8,613 nt of DNA from DATHVI01 sp035461385 (GCA_035461385.1 DATHVI010000016.1:1-8613); one strand, 5' to 3'. Counted from the stretch's first letter, positions 1 to 6,221 are shown. Translations and numbers: made by a program. Notes: generated by a model from the sequence alone, not told the origin.

Positions 1-756
1 ATCATGGCGACGAGCGAGCGCCCCTACGCATTTCCGCCCGGAACCGAGCAGCGGATCGGCGATTTCGCCGAGCTGGTCACGGCGGCGCTCGCGAACGCCG
101 ACGCTCGCGACCAGCTCGCCGCCTCCCGCGTCCGGATCGTCGCCGCCGCGGATGCCGCACGGCGGCGGATCGAGCGCGACCTCCACGACGGGGCGCAGCA
201 GCGACTCGTCTCACTCGCCCTCAGCCTCCGTCTCCTGCAGTCGACCCTCGATCCCGCCTCGGACGCCGGTCGTGAGCTCGAAGCCGCACGAGCGGAACTC
301 GACCAGGCGCTCGATGAGCTGCGCGAGCTTGCGCGCGGGATCCACCCGAGCGTGCTGACCGACCGCGGTCTCGACGCCGCCCTGGCGGGGTTGGCGAGCC
401 GGGCGCCGGTGCCGGTCGAGGTCGACGCCGAAGGCTCCGGGGATCTCCCGCCCGAGCTCCAGACGACCGCATACTTCGTCGCGGCCGAGGGGCTCACGAA
501 CGCGTTCAAGCACGCCCGGTGCAGCAGCGCTCGAGTCCGGGTCCGGGTCCGCGACGGGCTTGCGACGGTGGAGGTTCACGACGACGGCGTCGGCGGCACC
601 GATCCTTTCGCGGGTTCCGGGCTCCGGGGGCTCGCCGACCGGGTGAGCGCGCTCGGCGGCAGCCTCGAGATCGAGAGCCCCGAGGGCGAGGGGACGACGA
701 TCCGCGCCCGGATCGCGGTTTCGGCATCCGAGTCGGCCAACGGATCCTCGCGGTGA
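1..756 (+). CDS. Sensor histidine kinase, NarL/HisKA_3 type (5' end outside window)
   Basis: This is the C-terminal part of a two-component sensor kinase that should autophosphorylate on His and pass the phosphate to a NarL/LuxR-type response regulator. The frame is open to the left edge, and the first residues (ERPYAFPPGTEQRIGDFAELVTAAL, broken here as ERPYAFPPGT and EQRIGDFAEL onward) resemble the end of a GAF domain, so the ATG at position 4 is probably internal. Counting from that ATG, a coiled dimerisation helix leads to the HisKA_3 box ERDLHDGAQQR with phospho-acceptor His61. The HATPase_c domain follows, with the N-box AEGLTNAFKHA (Asn166), the G1 box DDGVGG (193-198) and the G2 box GSGLRGLADRV (204-214). 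No membrane segment is visible in the part present. No response regulator follows: the gene ends in a convergent hairpin, so the partner must lie upstream or elsewhere. Family assignment is secure; the signal sensed is unknown. Confidence 0.93.
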   Translation: MMATSERPYAFPPGTEQRIGDFAELVTAALANADARDQLAASRVRIVAAADAARRRIERDLHDGAQQRLVSLALSLRLLQSTLDPASDAGRELEAARAELDQALDELRELARGIHPSVLTDRGLDAALAGLASRAPVPVEVDAEGSGDLPPELQTTAYFVAAEGLTNAFKHARCSSARVRVRVRDGLATVEVHDDGVGGTDPFAGSGLRGLADRVSALGGSLEIESPEGEGTTIRARIAVSASESANGSSR

Positions 757-762
757 GCTGCG

Positions 763-797
763 CGCCGGCGACCGCCGCCGCGGCGGCGGCGCTGGCG
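763..797. terminator. Long GC hairpin between convergent genes
   Basis: Bases 763-770 pair with 790-797 (8 bp including one G-U), then A771 bulges, then 772-778 pairs with 783-789 around a CGCG loop, giving a stem of about 15 bp. It sits in the 85-bp gap between the stop codons of the histidine kinase and the methyltransferase, so it could end transcription from both sides. There is no T-tract on either strand, so it is not a classical intrinsic terminator. The structure is seen directly; the role is inferred. Confidence 0.5.
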
Positions 798-841
798 TCG
801 GCGGGTGAGGATCGCGCAGCGCCGGAGCGAGCCCGGGCGGC

Positions 842-1618
842 TCAGCCCGGCTTGCGAGCGAGCACCGAGACGCTCTTCACCCCGTACTTGGCACTCGCGT
901 TGGCCGCGCGCTCGGAGATGAACCGGTAGCGGTTCTCGCGTATGTCCTCGATCGTCAGCCCGGCCGCCTCGATCGCCGCCCGGTAGTCGTCCTCCTGGGC
1001 GGCGCCGCCGATGCACGAGGCCCAGAGGTCGGCGTCGCAGACGATCGACTCCTTGAGCTGCTGCTCGGAGACGATGTCGGCGAGCGCGAGCCTCCCGCCC
1101 GGCCGCAGGACCCGCGCAACCTCCCTGAACACGGTCTCCTTCTCGGGCGAGAGGTTGATCACCCCGTTCGAGATCGCGCAATCGAAGCTCGCGTCGTCGG
1201 CCGGGAGCGACTCGACCCTTCCCTCGCGCAGCTCGACCTGCTCGAACCCGTGCGCGCGCGCGAGTGCCCGTGCCTTCTCGAGCTGCTCGGGCGTGAAATC
1301 GACGCCGATGGCGGCGCCGTCCGTCCCGACCTCGATCGCGGCGCAGAACAGGTCCATTCCCGAGCCGCTGCCGAGATCCACCACCCGCTCGCCGGGCTCG
1401 AGCGCCGCGAGGTCGAGGAAGTAGCCGACGCCCGCGAACGACTCGGTCGCCTGCTCGGGCACGCGGTCGAGAAGCGAGCCCGGATAGCCGAGGCGCTCGG
1501 CGAGCTCGCGCCCGAGCTCGAAGTGGTAGTCGGCCTCGGGCGCTTGCGCGACCTGGCGGTACATGCTCTTCACCTTCGCCTCGAGGACGGCGGTGTCGAC
1601 GGTCGCCATCTTCTGCAT
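842..1618 (-). CDS. ArsM-like SAM-dependent methyltransferase, cysteine-poor
   Basis: A 258-aa class I methyltransferase of the arsenite-methyltransferase (ArsM) superfamily, soluble and cytoplasmic. The SAM-binding motif I is VVDLGSGSGMDLF (79-91), followed by the acidic strand IGVDFTPEQLEKA (104-116), SFDCAISNGVINLSPEK (144-160) and the LRPGGRLALADIV block (171-183). The layout and the phrases SNxVINLSP and CIGGA are ArsM hallmarks. However, the Cys normally in SNCVINL is Gly152, there is no N-terminal Cys cluster, and only Cys202 (ASCIGGA) matches a known arsenic-binding position; Cys92, Cys147 and Cys194 are elsewhere. The substrate may therefore not be arsenite. I chose the ATG at 1618 because AGGAGG lies 5 bases upstream; a second ATG is three codons in. 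The same frame stays open upstream only as antisense of the LysR and MFS genes. It is divergent from the LysR gene, which is its likely regulator. Confidence 0.88.
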   Translation of the reverse strand: MQKMATVDTAVLEAKVKSMYRQVAQAPEADYHFELGRELAERLGYPGSLLDRVPEQATESFAGVGYFLDLAALEPGERVVDLGSGSGMDLFCAAIEVGTDGAAIGVDFTPEQLEKARALARAHGFEQVELREGRVESLPADDASFDCAISNGVINLSPEKETVFREVARVLRPGGRLALADIVSEQQLKESIVCDADLWASCIGGAAQEDDYRAAIEAAGLTIEDIRENRYRFISERAANASAKYGVKSVSVLARKPG

Positions 1619-1623
1619 CGTCT

Positions 1624-1629
1624 CCTCCT
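1624..1629 (-). promoter_or_regulatory. Shine-Dalgarno fixing the methyltransferase start
   Basis: AGGAGG on the minus strand lies 5 bases before the ATG at 1618. It selects this ATG over the one three codons later and over the long open frame upstream. Confidence 0.7.
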
Positions 1630-1645
1630 CGCTCGGGGTCACCGC

Positions 1646-1655
1646 GAGGCTACAG
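1646..1655 (-). promoter_or_regulatory. Putative extended -10 promoter of the methyltransferase gene
   Basis: The minus strand reads CTGTAGCCTC, containing TGnTAnnnT-like TGTAGCCT. Transcription starting about 7 bases downstream would give a short leader of roughly 20 bases containing the AGGAGG ribosome site. No good -35 box is seen. The identical 10 bases occur upstream of the acyltransferase gene at 6155-6164, also on the minus strand, which supports function. The role is inferred from the motif and its position. Confidence 0.4.
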
Positions 1656-1677
1656 TCGGGCGGAGGTAATCTGGTAG
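1650..1677. promoter_or_regulatory. Candidate LysR-type operator in the divergent gap
   Basis: CTACAG (1650-1655) and CTGGTAG (1671-1677) form an imperfect inverted repeat 15 bases apart in the 75-bp gap between the divergent methyltransferase and LysR genes, overlapping the putative methyltransferase promoter. LysR regulators usually bind such dyads next to their own gene and repress themselves while controlling the divergent gene. A -10-like TAATCT (1667-1672) on the plus strand could serve the LysR gene. The arms are short, so this is tentative. Confidence 0.25.
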
Positions 1678-1693
1678 GCGCTTCGTTGCATAG

Positions 1694-2674
1694 ATGGCTT
1701 TCCCCGCAGGCATAGTTGACGCGCTCGACCCCGCCCGGCTCCGGCTTCTGGTCGCGGTCGACCGCGAGGGGTCGATATCGGCGGCGGCGGAGGCGTGCGG
1801 CGTCGGCCAGCCCTCGGCGACGAAGCAATTGAAGGCGCTCGAGGCCGCGGTCGGGGAGAAGCTCGTCGAGCGCGACGGGCGGGCAAGCCGCCTGACCCCG
1901 GCGGGCGAGCTCGTCGTCTCCCGGGCGGCGCGGGTGCTCGCCAGCCTCGAGGGTCTCGAGGAGGAGCTTGCCGCGCTCCGTGGCGCCGAGACCGGGACCT
2001 TGGCGCTTGCCGTCTCGACGACCACCGGGACCTACGTGATGCCGTCGATCCTCCGGTGCTTCGCCGATCGGCACCCTGGCGTCGATGTCGACATCGCGAT
2101 CGGCTCGAGCGCCTGGGTGGCCGAGCGAGTGTCGAAGCGCGAGTTTCCGGTCGGGATCGCCGGTGAGACGGAGTTCCCCGGCGGGGTCAGGGCCGAGCCG
2201 TTCCTCGACGACGAGCTGGTCGGGATCGCGGCGCCGGGGAAGCTCGCAGTCGAGGGGGGCCGAGCGCGGACCTCCGAGCTCGAGCGATCGACCCTGCTCG
2301 TCCGCGAGCCCGGCTCGAGCACCCGCATGGTCGCCGAGCGGCACCTCGCGCGCGCCGGTTGTCATCCGGCGAATCGCTGGGAGCTCGACTCGAACGAGGC
2401 GATCAAGCGCTCGGTGCGGGCTGGCCTCGGGGTCGGCTTCGTCAGCCGGCTCGCGGTCGAGGACGAGGTCGACCGCGGCGAGCTGACGAGCTTCCGGATC
2501 GACGGCGGTGAGCCGATCCACCGTTCGATCTACCTGGTGCTGCCGGATGATCGCGAGCCGACGCCCGCCGAGAGCGCGTTCATCGCGACGCTCTCGGACT
2601 GCTGCGCGGTGACGATCTCGGGCTGCGCCGTCGACGGGGCGGCCGGCCGCGTCGCGGACGCGCCGACGCCCTGA
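1694..2674 (+). CDS. LysR-family transcriptional regulator (CysL/CbbR-like)
   Basis: A 326-aa LysR-type regulator. The N-terminal winged helix-turn-helix is at about 14-75 (LRLLVAVDREGSISAAAEAC, then GVGQPSATKQLKALE and RLTPAGELV), followed by a linker helix to about 98 and a periplasmic-binding-like effector domain from about 101. STTTGTYVMP (108-117), LVREPGSSTR (202-211) and SNEAIKRSVRAGLGVGFVSR (233-252) are typical of the CysL/CbbR branch, whose members often sense small anions or metabolites; the effector here is unknown. An in-frame TAG directly precedes the ATG, so no upstream start is possible. No clear Shine-Dalgarno is present: the nearest GGAGG is 27 bases upstream. The C-terminal tail after about residue 300 is longer than usual and carries Cys303-Cys304 and Cys311. 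It is divergent from the methyltransferase gene and upstream of the MFS gene, which are the likely targets. Confidence 0.92.
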   Translation: MAFPAGIVDALDPARLRLLVAVDREGSISAAAEACGVGQPSATKQLKALEAAVGEKLVERDGRASRLTPAGELVVSRAARVLASLEGLEEELAALRGAETGTLALAVSTTTGTYVMPSILRCFADRHPGVDVDIAIGSSAWVAERVSKREFPVGIAGETEFPGGVRAEPFLDDELVGIAAPGKLAVEGGRARTSELERSTLLVREPGSSTRMVAERHLARAGCHPANRWELDSNEAIKRSVRAGLGVGFVSRLAVEDEVDRGELTSFRIDGGEPIHRSIYLVLPDDREPTPAESAFIATLSDCCAVTISGCAVDGAAGRVADAPTP

Positions 2675-2684
2675 CCCGGTCGCA

Positions 2685-2715
2685 TTCCGGCGGCGAATAG
2701 CTGCCATCTCCGGAA
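2685..2715 (+). terminator. Hairpin after the LysR gene
   Basis: GGCGGC (2689-2694) pairs with GCTGCC (2700-2705) around the loop GAATA. After a bulge the stem is extended by TTCC (2685-2688) with GGAA (2712-2715). It begins 11 bases after the LysR stop and precedes the putative MFS promoter, so it may end the regulator transcript. There is no T-tract. The structure is visible; the function is inferred. Confidence 0.35.
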
Positions 2716-2743
2716 AGGGCTGGGAGGGCGCCGGCTCCGGCCC

Positions 2744-2749
2744 TAGGGT
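2744..2749 (+). promoter_or_regulatory. Putative -10 box (TAGGGT) for a leaderless transcript
   Basis: TAGGGT fits the TAnnnT pattern and lies exactly 6 bases before an ATG at 2756, the spacing expected of leaderless actinobacterial transcripts. No convincing -35 box is seen. It would drive the MFS gene, either through the short ORF at 2756-2806 or from a 52-base leader. The assignment is inferred from pattern and spacing. Confidence 0.35.
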
Positions 2750-2755
2750 GGGCGC

Positions 2756-2806
2756 ATGCTCGGCTTCGACTCCGAGGACGCCGGCAGGGCACAGACCCGG
2801 GCCTGA
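2756..2806 (+). CDS. Possible 16-codon upstream ORF of the MFS gene
   Basis: An ATG at 2756 opens a 16-codon frame (MLGFDSEDAGRAQTRA) that stops with TGA at 2804-2806, one base before the ATG of the MFS gene. With the TAGGGT box six bases upstream, transcription could start at or near this ATG, making it a leaderless leader peptide translationally coupled to the transporter. There is no strong Shine-Dalgarno at the MFS ATG, which would fit coupling. The peptide has no recognisable motif, and an ORF this short can arise by chance. Confidence 0.25.
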   Translation: MLGFDSEDAGRAQTRA

Positions 2807-2807
2807 G

Positions 2808-4049
2808 ATGGTGCCCGTCCGCCTCGGGCTGCGCGAGAACGTCGCGCAGTTCTCGCTGCTCGTCGCGGTGAACGCGTTCGTCGGCGCGATGGTCGGGCTC
2901 GAGCGCTCGGTCCTGCCGCTGATCGGCGAGGACGACTTCGGGCTCACGTCGAGCGCCGCCGTGCTCTCGTTCATCGTCGCCTTCGGGCTCGCCAAGTCGT
3001 TCACGAACCTGGCGGCCGGTGCCGCGGCCGAGCGCCTCGGGCGCAGACGCCTGCTGATCGCCGGCTGGCTGATCGCCCTGCCGATCCCGGTGTTGGTCGC
3101 CGTCGCCCCGACCTGGAGCTGGATCGTCGCCGCGAACGCACTCCTCGGGATCAACCAGGGCCTTGCCTGGTCGATGACCGTGGTGATGAAGATCGACCTC
3201 GTCGGTCCCCGGCGGCGGGGATTCGCGCTCGGCCTCAACGAGGCCGCGGGCTACGGCGGCGTGGCGATCGCCGCGGCGGCGACGGGCCTGATCTCGTCGC
3301 TCGTCGCGCCGCGCGACGTGGTCGTCGTCGGCGCCGCCGCGATCGCTCTGATCGCGCTCGCGATCACGGTCGGCTTCGTCCGCGACACGGCCGGGCACGT
3401 CCGGGTCGAGCACGCCGCAAGCGACCACGATGGCGACGCGCAGCCCACCCTTCGCAGCGCGCTCGCCGACGGTTCGTTCCGGGTCGCCGAGCTGCGGGCG
3501 TGCTCGCAGGCCGGCCTGGTGAACAACCTCAACGATGCCCTCGCCTGGGGCCTCGTGCCGCTGTTCCTCGCCGCGGAGGGTGCGTCGGCCGCCGAGGTCG
3601 GCCTCGTCGCCGGGATCTATCCCGCCGTCTGGGGGCTGGGCCAGATCGCCGCCGGGCACTGGTCCGATCGGGTCGGCCGTCGGATCCCGATCGTCGCCGG
3701 GATGATGCTCCAGGCGGCCGCTCTCGCCCTGCTCGCGGCCTCCGGCGGAGCGGTGGCGACTGCCGCGTCGGCGGCGGCGATCCTCGGCGCCGGCACGGCG
3801 CTCGTCTACCCGACCCTGATCGCGGCGATCTCGGACGCCGTCTCGCCGCTCGCCCGGGCACCGGCGGTCGGCGTCTACAGGTTCTGGCGCGACATGGGCT
3901 ACGTCGTCGGCGGGCTGCTTGCCGGCGTCGCGGCGGACGCGCTCGGGTTCGGCGGCGCGATCGCGATCGTCGCCGCGCTCACCGCCGCCTCCGGCGCCTG
4001 GGCCGCGATCGGCCTGCGCGGCCGGGCCGCCGAGCCCGCCTTCGGCTAG
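2808..4049 (+). CDS. Major facilitator superfamily (MFS) transporter
   Basis: A 413-aa inner-membrane secondary transporter with about 12 hydrophobic segments in two halves, the usual MFS size. The loop after TM2 carries motif A as GAAAERLGRRRLL (71-83) and the second half repeats it as GHWSDRVGRRIPI (283-295). A hydrophilic central loop lies at about 191-225. NNLNDALAWGLVPLF (239-253) and YRFWRDMGYVVGG (357-369) mark a recognisable MFS subgroup whose substrate I cannot name. I chose the ATG at 2808: a GTG at 2748 is in frame, but its 20 extra residues are polar and Pro/Arg-rich, unlike a transporter N-terminus. The gene follows the LysR gene in the same direction after 133 bp holding a hairpin and a likely own promoter. 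Export of a metalloid or a methylated product is possible from context but unproven. Confidence 0.9.
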   Translation: MVPVRLGLRENVAQFSLLVAVNAFVGAMVGLERSVLPLIGEDDFGLTSSAAVLSFIVAFGLAKSFTNLAAGAAAERLGRRRLLIAGWLIALPIPVLVAVAPTWSWIVAANALLGINQGLAWSMTVVMKIDLVGPRRRGFALGLNEAAGYGGVAIAAAATGLISSLVAPRDVVVVGAAAIALIALAITVGFVRDTAGHVRVEHAASDHDGDAQPTLRSALADGSFRVAELRACSQAGLVNNLNDALAWGLVPLFLAAEGASAAEVGLVAGIYPAVWGLGQIAAGHWSDRVGRRIPIVAGMMLQAAALALLAASGGAVATAASAAAILGAGTALVYPTLIAAISDAVSPLARAPAVGVYRFWRDMGYVVGGLLAGVAADALGFGGAIAIVAALTAASGAWAAIGLRGRAAEPAFG

Positions 4050-4065
4050 AGAACGTCGCCCGACC

Positions 4066-4081
4066 CGGCCGTTCGCGGCCG
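4066..4081. terminator. UUCG-loop hairpin between convergent genes
   Basis: CGGCCG, TTCG, CGGCCG form a perfect 6-bp stem with a TTCG tetraloop, 16 bases after the MFS stop. The loop is known to be stabilising in RNA. There is no T-tract. It probably ends MFS transcription, and by symmetry could act on the opposite strand too. Confidence 0.5.
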
Positions 4082-4105
4082 ATCCACCGACTCGACCCCT
4101 CGCCC

Positions 4106-4121
4106 CCGCGACGGGTCGCGG
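4106..4121. terminator. Second hairpin between convergent genes
   Basis: CCGCGA, CGGG, TCGCGG form a perfect 6-bp stem nine bases beyond the stop codon of the minus-strand acyltransferase gene. Together with the hairpin at 4066-4081 it fills most of the 81-bp convergent gap, one structure next to each gene. It lacks a T-tract, so its terminator role is inferred from position. Confidence 0.45.
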
Positions 4122-4130
4122 CTGGCGCGT

Positions 4131-6086
4131 CTACTCGATCACGCACTCTGTGCTCTCGCCCGAGGCGGCGAACGCGCGGGCGAGGCCACGGGCGATGAGG
4201 CGGCTTCTCGCCGCGTAGCCCGCCGAGGTGAAGTGGATCCCATCCTCGATGAACCACTCGTCCTCGACCGCGGACGCCCAGTCGTAGACCCGCATGTTCG
4301 GGTACTGCGGGCAGGCCTCGAGCAGGGCCTCGTTCCAGAGCTCCATGTTCTCGTTCGCGTACGGGCCCTGCTCGAGCAGCGACTTCACGGTCACCCAGAG
4401 GGTCGGCTGGCCTCCGATCGCCGACATCATCCGCTCGATCCGCTCGAGGCGGCCGGTGTTCGGGCCGACGAAGACGTTCGCCGTGTCGTTGTCGCCGAGC
4501 GCGAGCACCCAGCAGCCGTCGAAGCCCCGGGCCCTGAGCTCCCGGGCGACGTCGTAGGCGTTCGCCTCCCCCTCGTAGGTCTCGACGATCGACCGCGCCC
4601 CGGAGATCGCGTAGTGCTGCTCCCGGACGCCGACGCGCCGGTACTGGGCGCGGATCCGGTGCCGCGGGTCGGGGAGGTAATCGGGCGAGTTGAGGCCCTC
4701 CGAGGTCGAGGCGCCGATGTGGACCACCGCCCTGCACGCCGAGCGCCCCTCGGCCCCGGGGGCCCCGAGCGAGCCGACGAGATCGGCCCCCGCCGACGCC
4801 GTCGCCTCGTTCGCCGCGCCCGGCAATCCCGCCGGCCCGACGGCCGGAGCGGAGTTGACGCCCGCGAGGCCCGCCCCCGCGGCGGCGAGGACCGCGACCG
4901 ACGCGGCGAGCGTTGCCCAGGCGCCCCGCGGGATCGCCTCCGGGCGAAGCCGGTTCTCGCGCAGCCACGCCCACAGCCGCCCGAGGGCGCCGCGGCGAAC
5001 GGGCTCTTCGATGAACCGCCACGAGAGCGCGGCGACGGCCATCGTCGCGGCGAGCTGGAGCGCATCGCGGAGCAGGTCCGACCCGTGCTCGCCCGCCGGG
5101 GTGGTGAGGACGATGATCGGAAAGTGCCAGAGGTAGATCCCGTACGAGCGGACCCCGATCCAGCGCAGCGGCCCCCACCCGAGGACCGCGCCGAGGCGGC
5201 AGGCGGGATGGGCGAGCGCGGCGACGACGAGCACCGTCGCGATCGCGAGCAGCAGGAAGCCGCCGCGGAACAGGAACGACGAGTACTCGTTGGTCCGCCA
5301 GATCATCACCCCGATGACGAGCAAGCCGGCGACGCCGACCGCGTCGAGCGCGCGCCGGGCGCCCGCCGCCACCGTCCGCTTGAGGCGGCGGCTCGGCCAG
5401 ACCATCGCCAGGGCCGCGCCGGCGAGGAGCTCGCAGGCCCGGGTGTCGGTTCCGTAATAGACCCGCGACGGATCGAGGCTCGGCTGATAGAGGACGGCCA
5501 TCGCCACCGCCGAGCCGAGCGCGAGCAGCGCGGTGTAGCCGGCGAGCCTGGGGCGGATCCCGGAGGGCTCCGAGCCGCGCTCCTTGAGCACGCCGACCCC
5601 GAGCACGAGCAGGAACGGCCAGAGGATGTAGAACTGCTCCTCGACCGCGAGCGACCAGAGGTGGTTGAGCGGGAGCGGCGCCGCGAACTGCTGGAAGTAG
5701 GAGACGTCCTGGAAGATCAGCTGCCAGTTGCTGATGTAGAGCGCCGCCGCGACGACCGAGTCGCGGAACTGCTCCGGCTGCGCCGGGCCGATCACCGTCA
5801 CCCAGGCGGTGACGACGACGAGCATCGCGAACAGCGCCGGGAGCAGCCGCCGCGCGCGGCCGAGCCAGAACGCCCCGAGCTGGACCCTGCCGCGGCGGTC
5901 GAGCTGGGCGAGCAGGATGTCGGTGATCAGGTAGCCGCTGAGGGTGAAGAAGACGCCGACGCCGAGCAGCCCGCCGGGAGCCCATCCGAAGCCGAGGTGG
6001 TAGGCGATCACAGCGAGCACCGCGATCGCCCGCAGGCCGTCGAGCCCGGGCATGTAGCGCCGGCCGTGCTGGACCGGTTCAGGCAT
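4131..6086 (-). CDS. Membrane acyltransferase 3 / SGNH two-domain protein (OatA-like)
   Basis: A 651-aa inner-membrane protein expected to O-acylate a cell-envelope polymer or glycan: the membrane domain passes an acyl group outward and the SGNH domain transfers it. Residues about 12-412 form the acyltransferase-3 domain with about 11 membrane segments, including MPGLDGLRAIAVLAVIAYH (12-30, with the conserved His30), RARRLLPAL (77-85) and NHLWSLAVEEQFYILWP (141-157). After a Pro/Ala/Gly linker, the extracytoplasmic SGNH domain (about 450-650) shows HIGASTSEG (block I, Ser460), SGARS, LGDNDT (530-535) and EDGIHFTSAGY with Asp615 and His618. Block I reads GAS rather than the usual GDS, keeping the nucleophile. 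I chose the ATG at 6086; the ribosome site is weak, and Met12 is an alternative. The polymer acylated (peptidoglycan, exopolysaccharide or other) cannot be told. It stands alone, divergent from the queuosine-salvage gene. Confidence 0.92.
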   Translation of the reverse strand: MPEPVQHGRRYMPGLDGLRAIAVLAVIAYHLGFGWAPGGLLGVGVFFTLSGYLITDILLAQLDRRGRVQLGAFWLGRARRLLPALFAMLVVVTAWVTVIGPAQPEQFRDSVVAAALYISNWQLIFQDVSYFQQFAAPLPLNHLWSLAVEEQFYILWPFLLVLGVGVLKERGSEPSGIRPRLAGYTALLALGSAVAMAVLYQPSLDPSRVYYGTDTRACELLAGAALAMVWPSRRLKRTVAAGARRALDAVGVAGLLVIGVMIWRTNEYSSFLFRGGFLLLAIATVLVVAALAHPACRLGAVLGWGPLRWIGVRSYGIYLWHFPIIVLTTPAGEHGSDLLRDALQLAATMAVAALSWRFIEEPVRRGALGRLWAWLRENRLRPEAIPRGAWATLAASVAVLAAAGAGLAGVNSAPAVGPAGLPGAANEATASAGADLVGSLGAPGAEGRSACRAVVHIGASTSEGLNSPDYLPDPRHRIRAQYRRVGVREQHYAISGARSIVETYEGEANAYDVARELRARGFDGCWVLALGDNDTANVFVGPNTGRLERIERMMSAIGGQPTLWVTVKSLLEQGPYANENMELWNEALLEACPQYPNMRVYDWASAVEDEWFIEDGIHFTSAGYAARSRLIARGLARAFAASGESTECVIE

Positions 6087-6154
6087 CGTCGGGCCCCGAT
6101 CGCATCGCTGCGGCGAGCCGGCCGGCCGGACGCCGACCCCCTGCTCGCCCCGCA

Positions 6155-6164
6155 GAGGCTACAG
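6155..6164 (-). promoter_or_regulatory. Putative extended -10 promoter of the acyltransferase gene
   Basis: The minus strand reads CTGTAGCCTC, identical over ten bases to the motif upstream of the methyltransferase at 1646-1655, and in both copies it is followed closely by GCGG. Here it lies 68 bases before the acyltransferase ATG. The core TGTAGCCT fits an extended -10 element; no -35 is evident. The role is inferred from recurrence and location. Confidence 0.4.
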
Positions 6165-6201
6165 CCCGGATGGGCGCGGTCCCGGGCGCCTGCCGGCACT
6201 T

Positions 6202-6221
6202 GGGAGCGCGATGGCGCTCCC
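6202..6221 (+). promoter_or_regulatory. Hairpin enclosing the Shine-Dalgarno and start codon of the queuosine-salvage gene
   Basis: GGGAGCGC (6202-6209) and GCGCTCCC (6214-6221) are perfect inverted repeats of 8 bp around the loop GATG (6210-6213), which contains the ATG at 6211. The GGGAG in the left arm is the likely Shine-Dalgarno, four bases before the ATG. In RNA this would bury the ribosome site in a GC-rich stem and expose the start codon in the loop; in DNA it could be an operator. The geometry is seen directly; the regulatory role is inferred. Confidence 0.5.

Noticed and set aside
2748..2807. A GTG start for the MFS transporter 20 codons upstream.
   Set aside because: The added residues are Pro/Arg-rich and polar, no well-spaced Shine-Dalgarno precedes it, and the ATG at 2808 gives a normal transporter N-terminus.
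1619..3238. The methyltransferase frame stays open upstream to 3238 on the minus strand, suggesting a 798-aa fusion.
   Set aside because: The extra 540 residues are antisense to the LysR and MFS genes and are Arg/Pro/Ala-rich without domain character. A clear AGGAGG precedes the ATG at 1618.
842..4049. Calling the methyltransferase group a true arsenic resistance operon.
   Set aside because: No arsR, arsC, arsB or acr3 is present and key arsenic-binding cysteines are missing, so only a tentative module is proposed.
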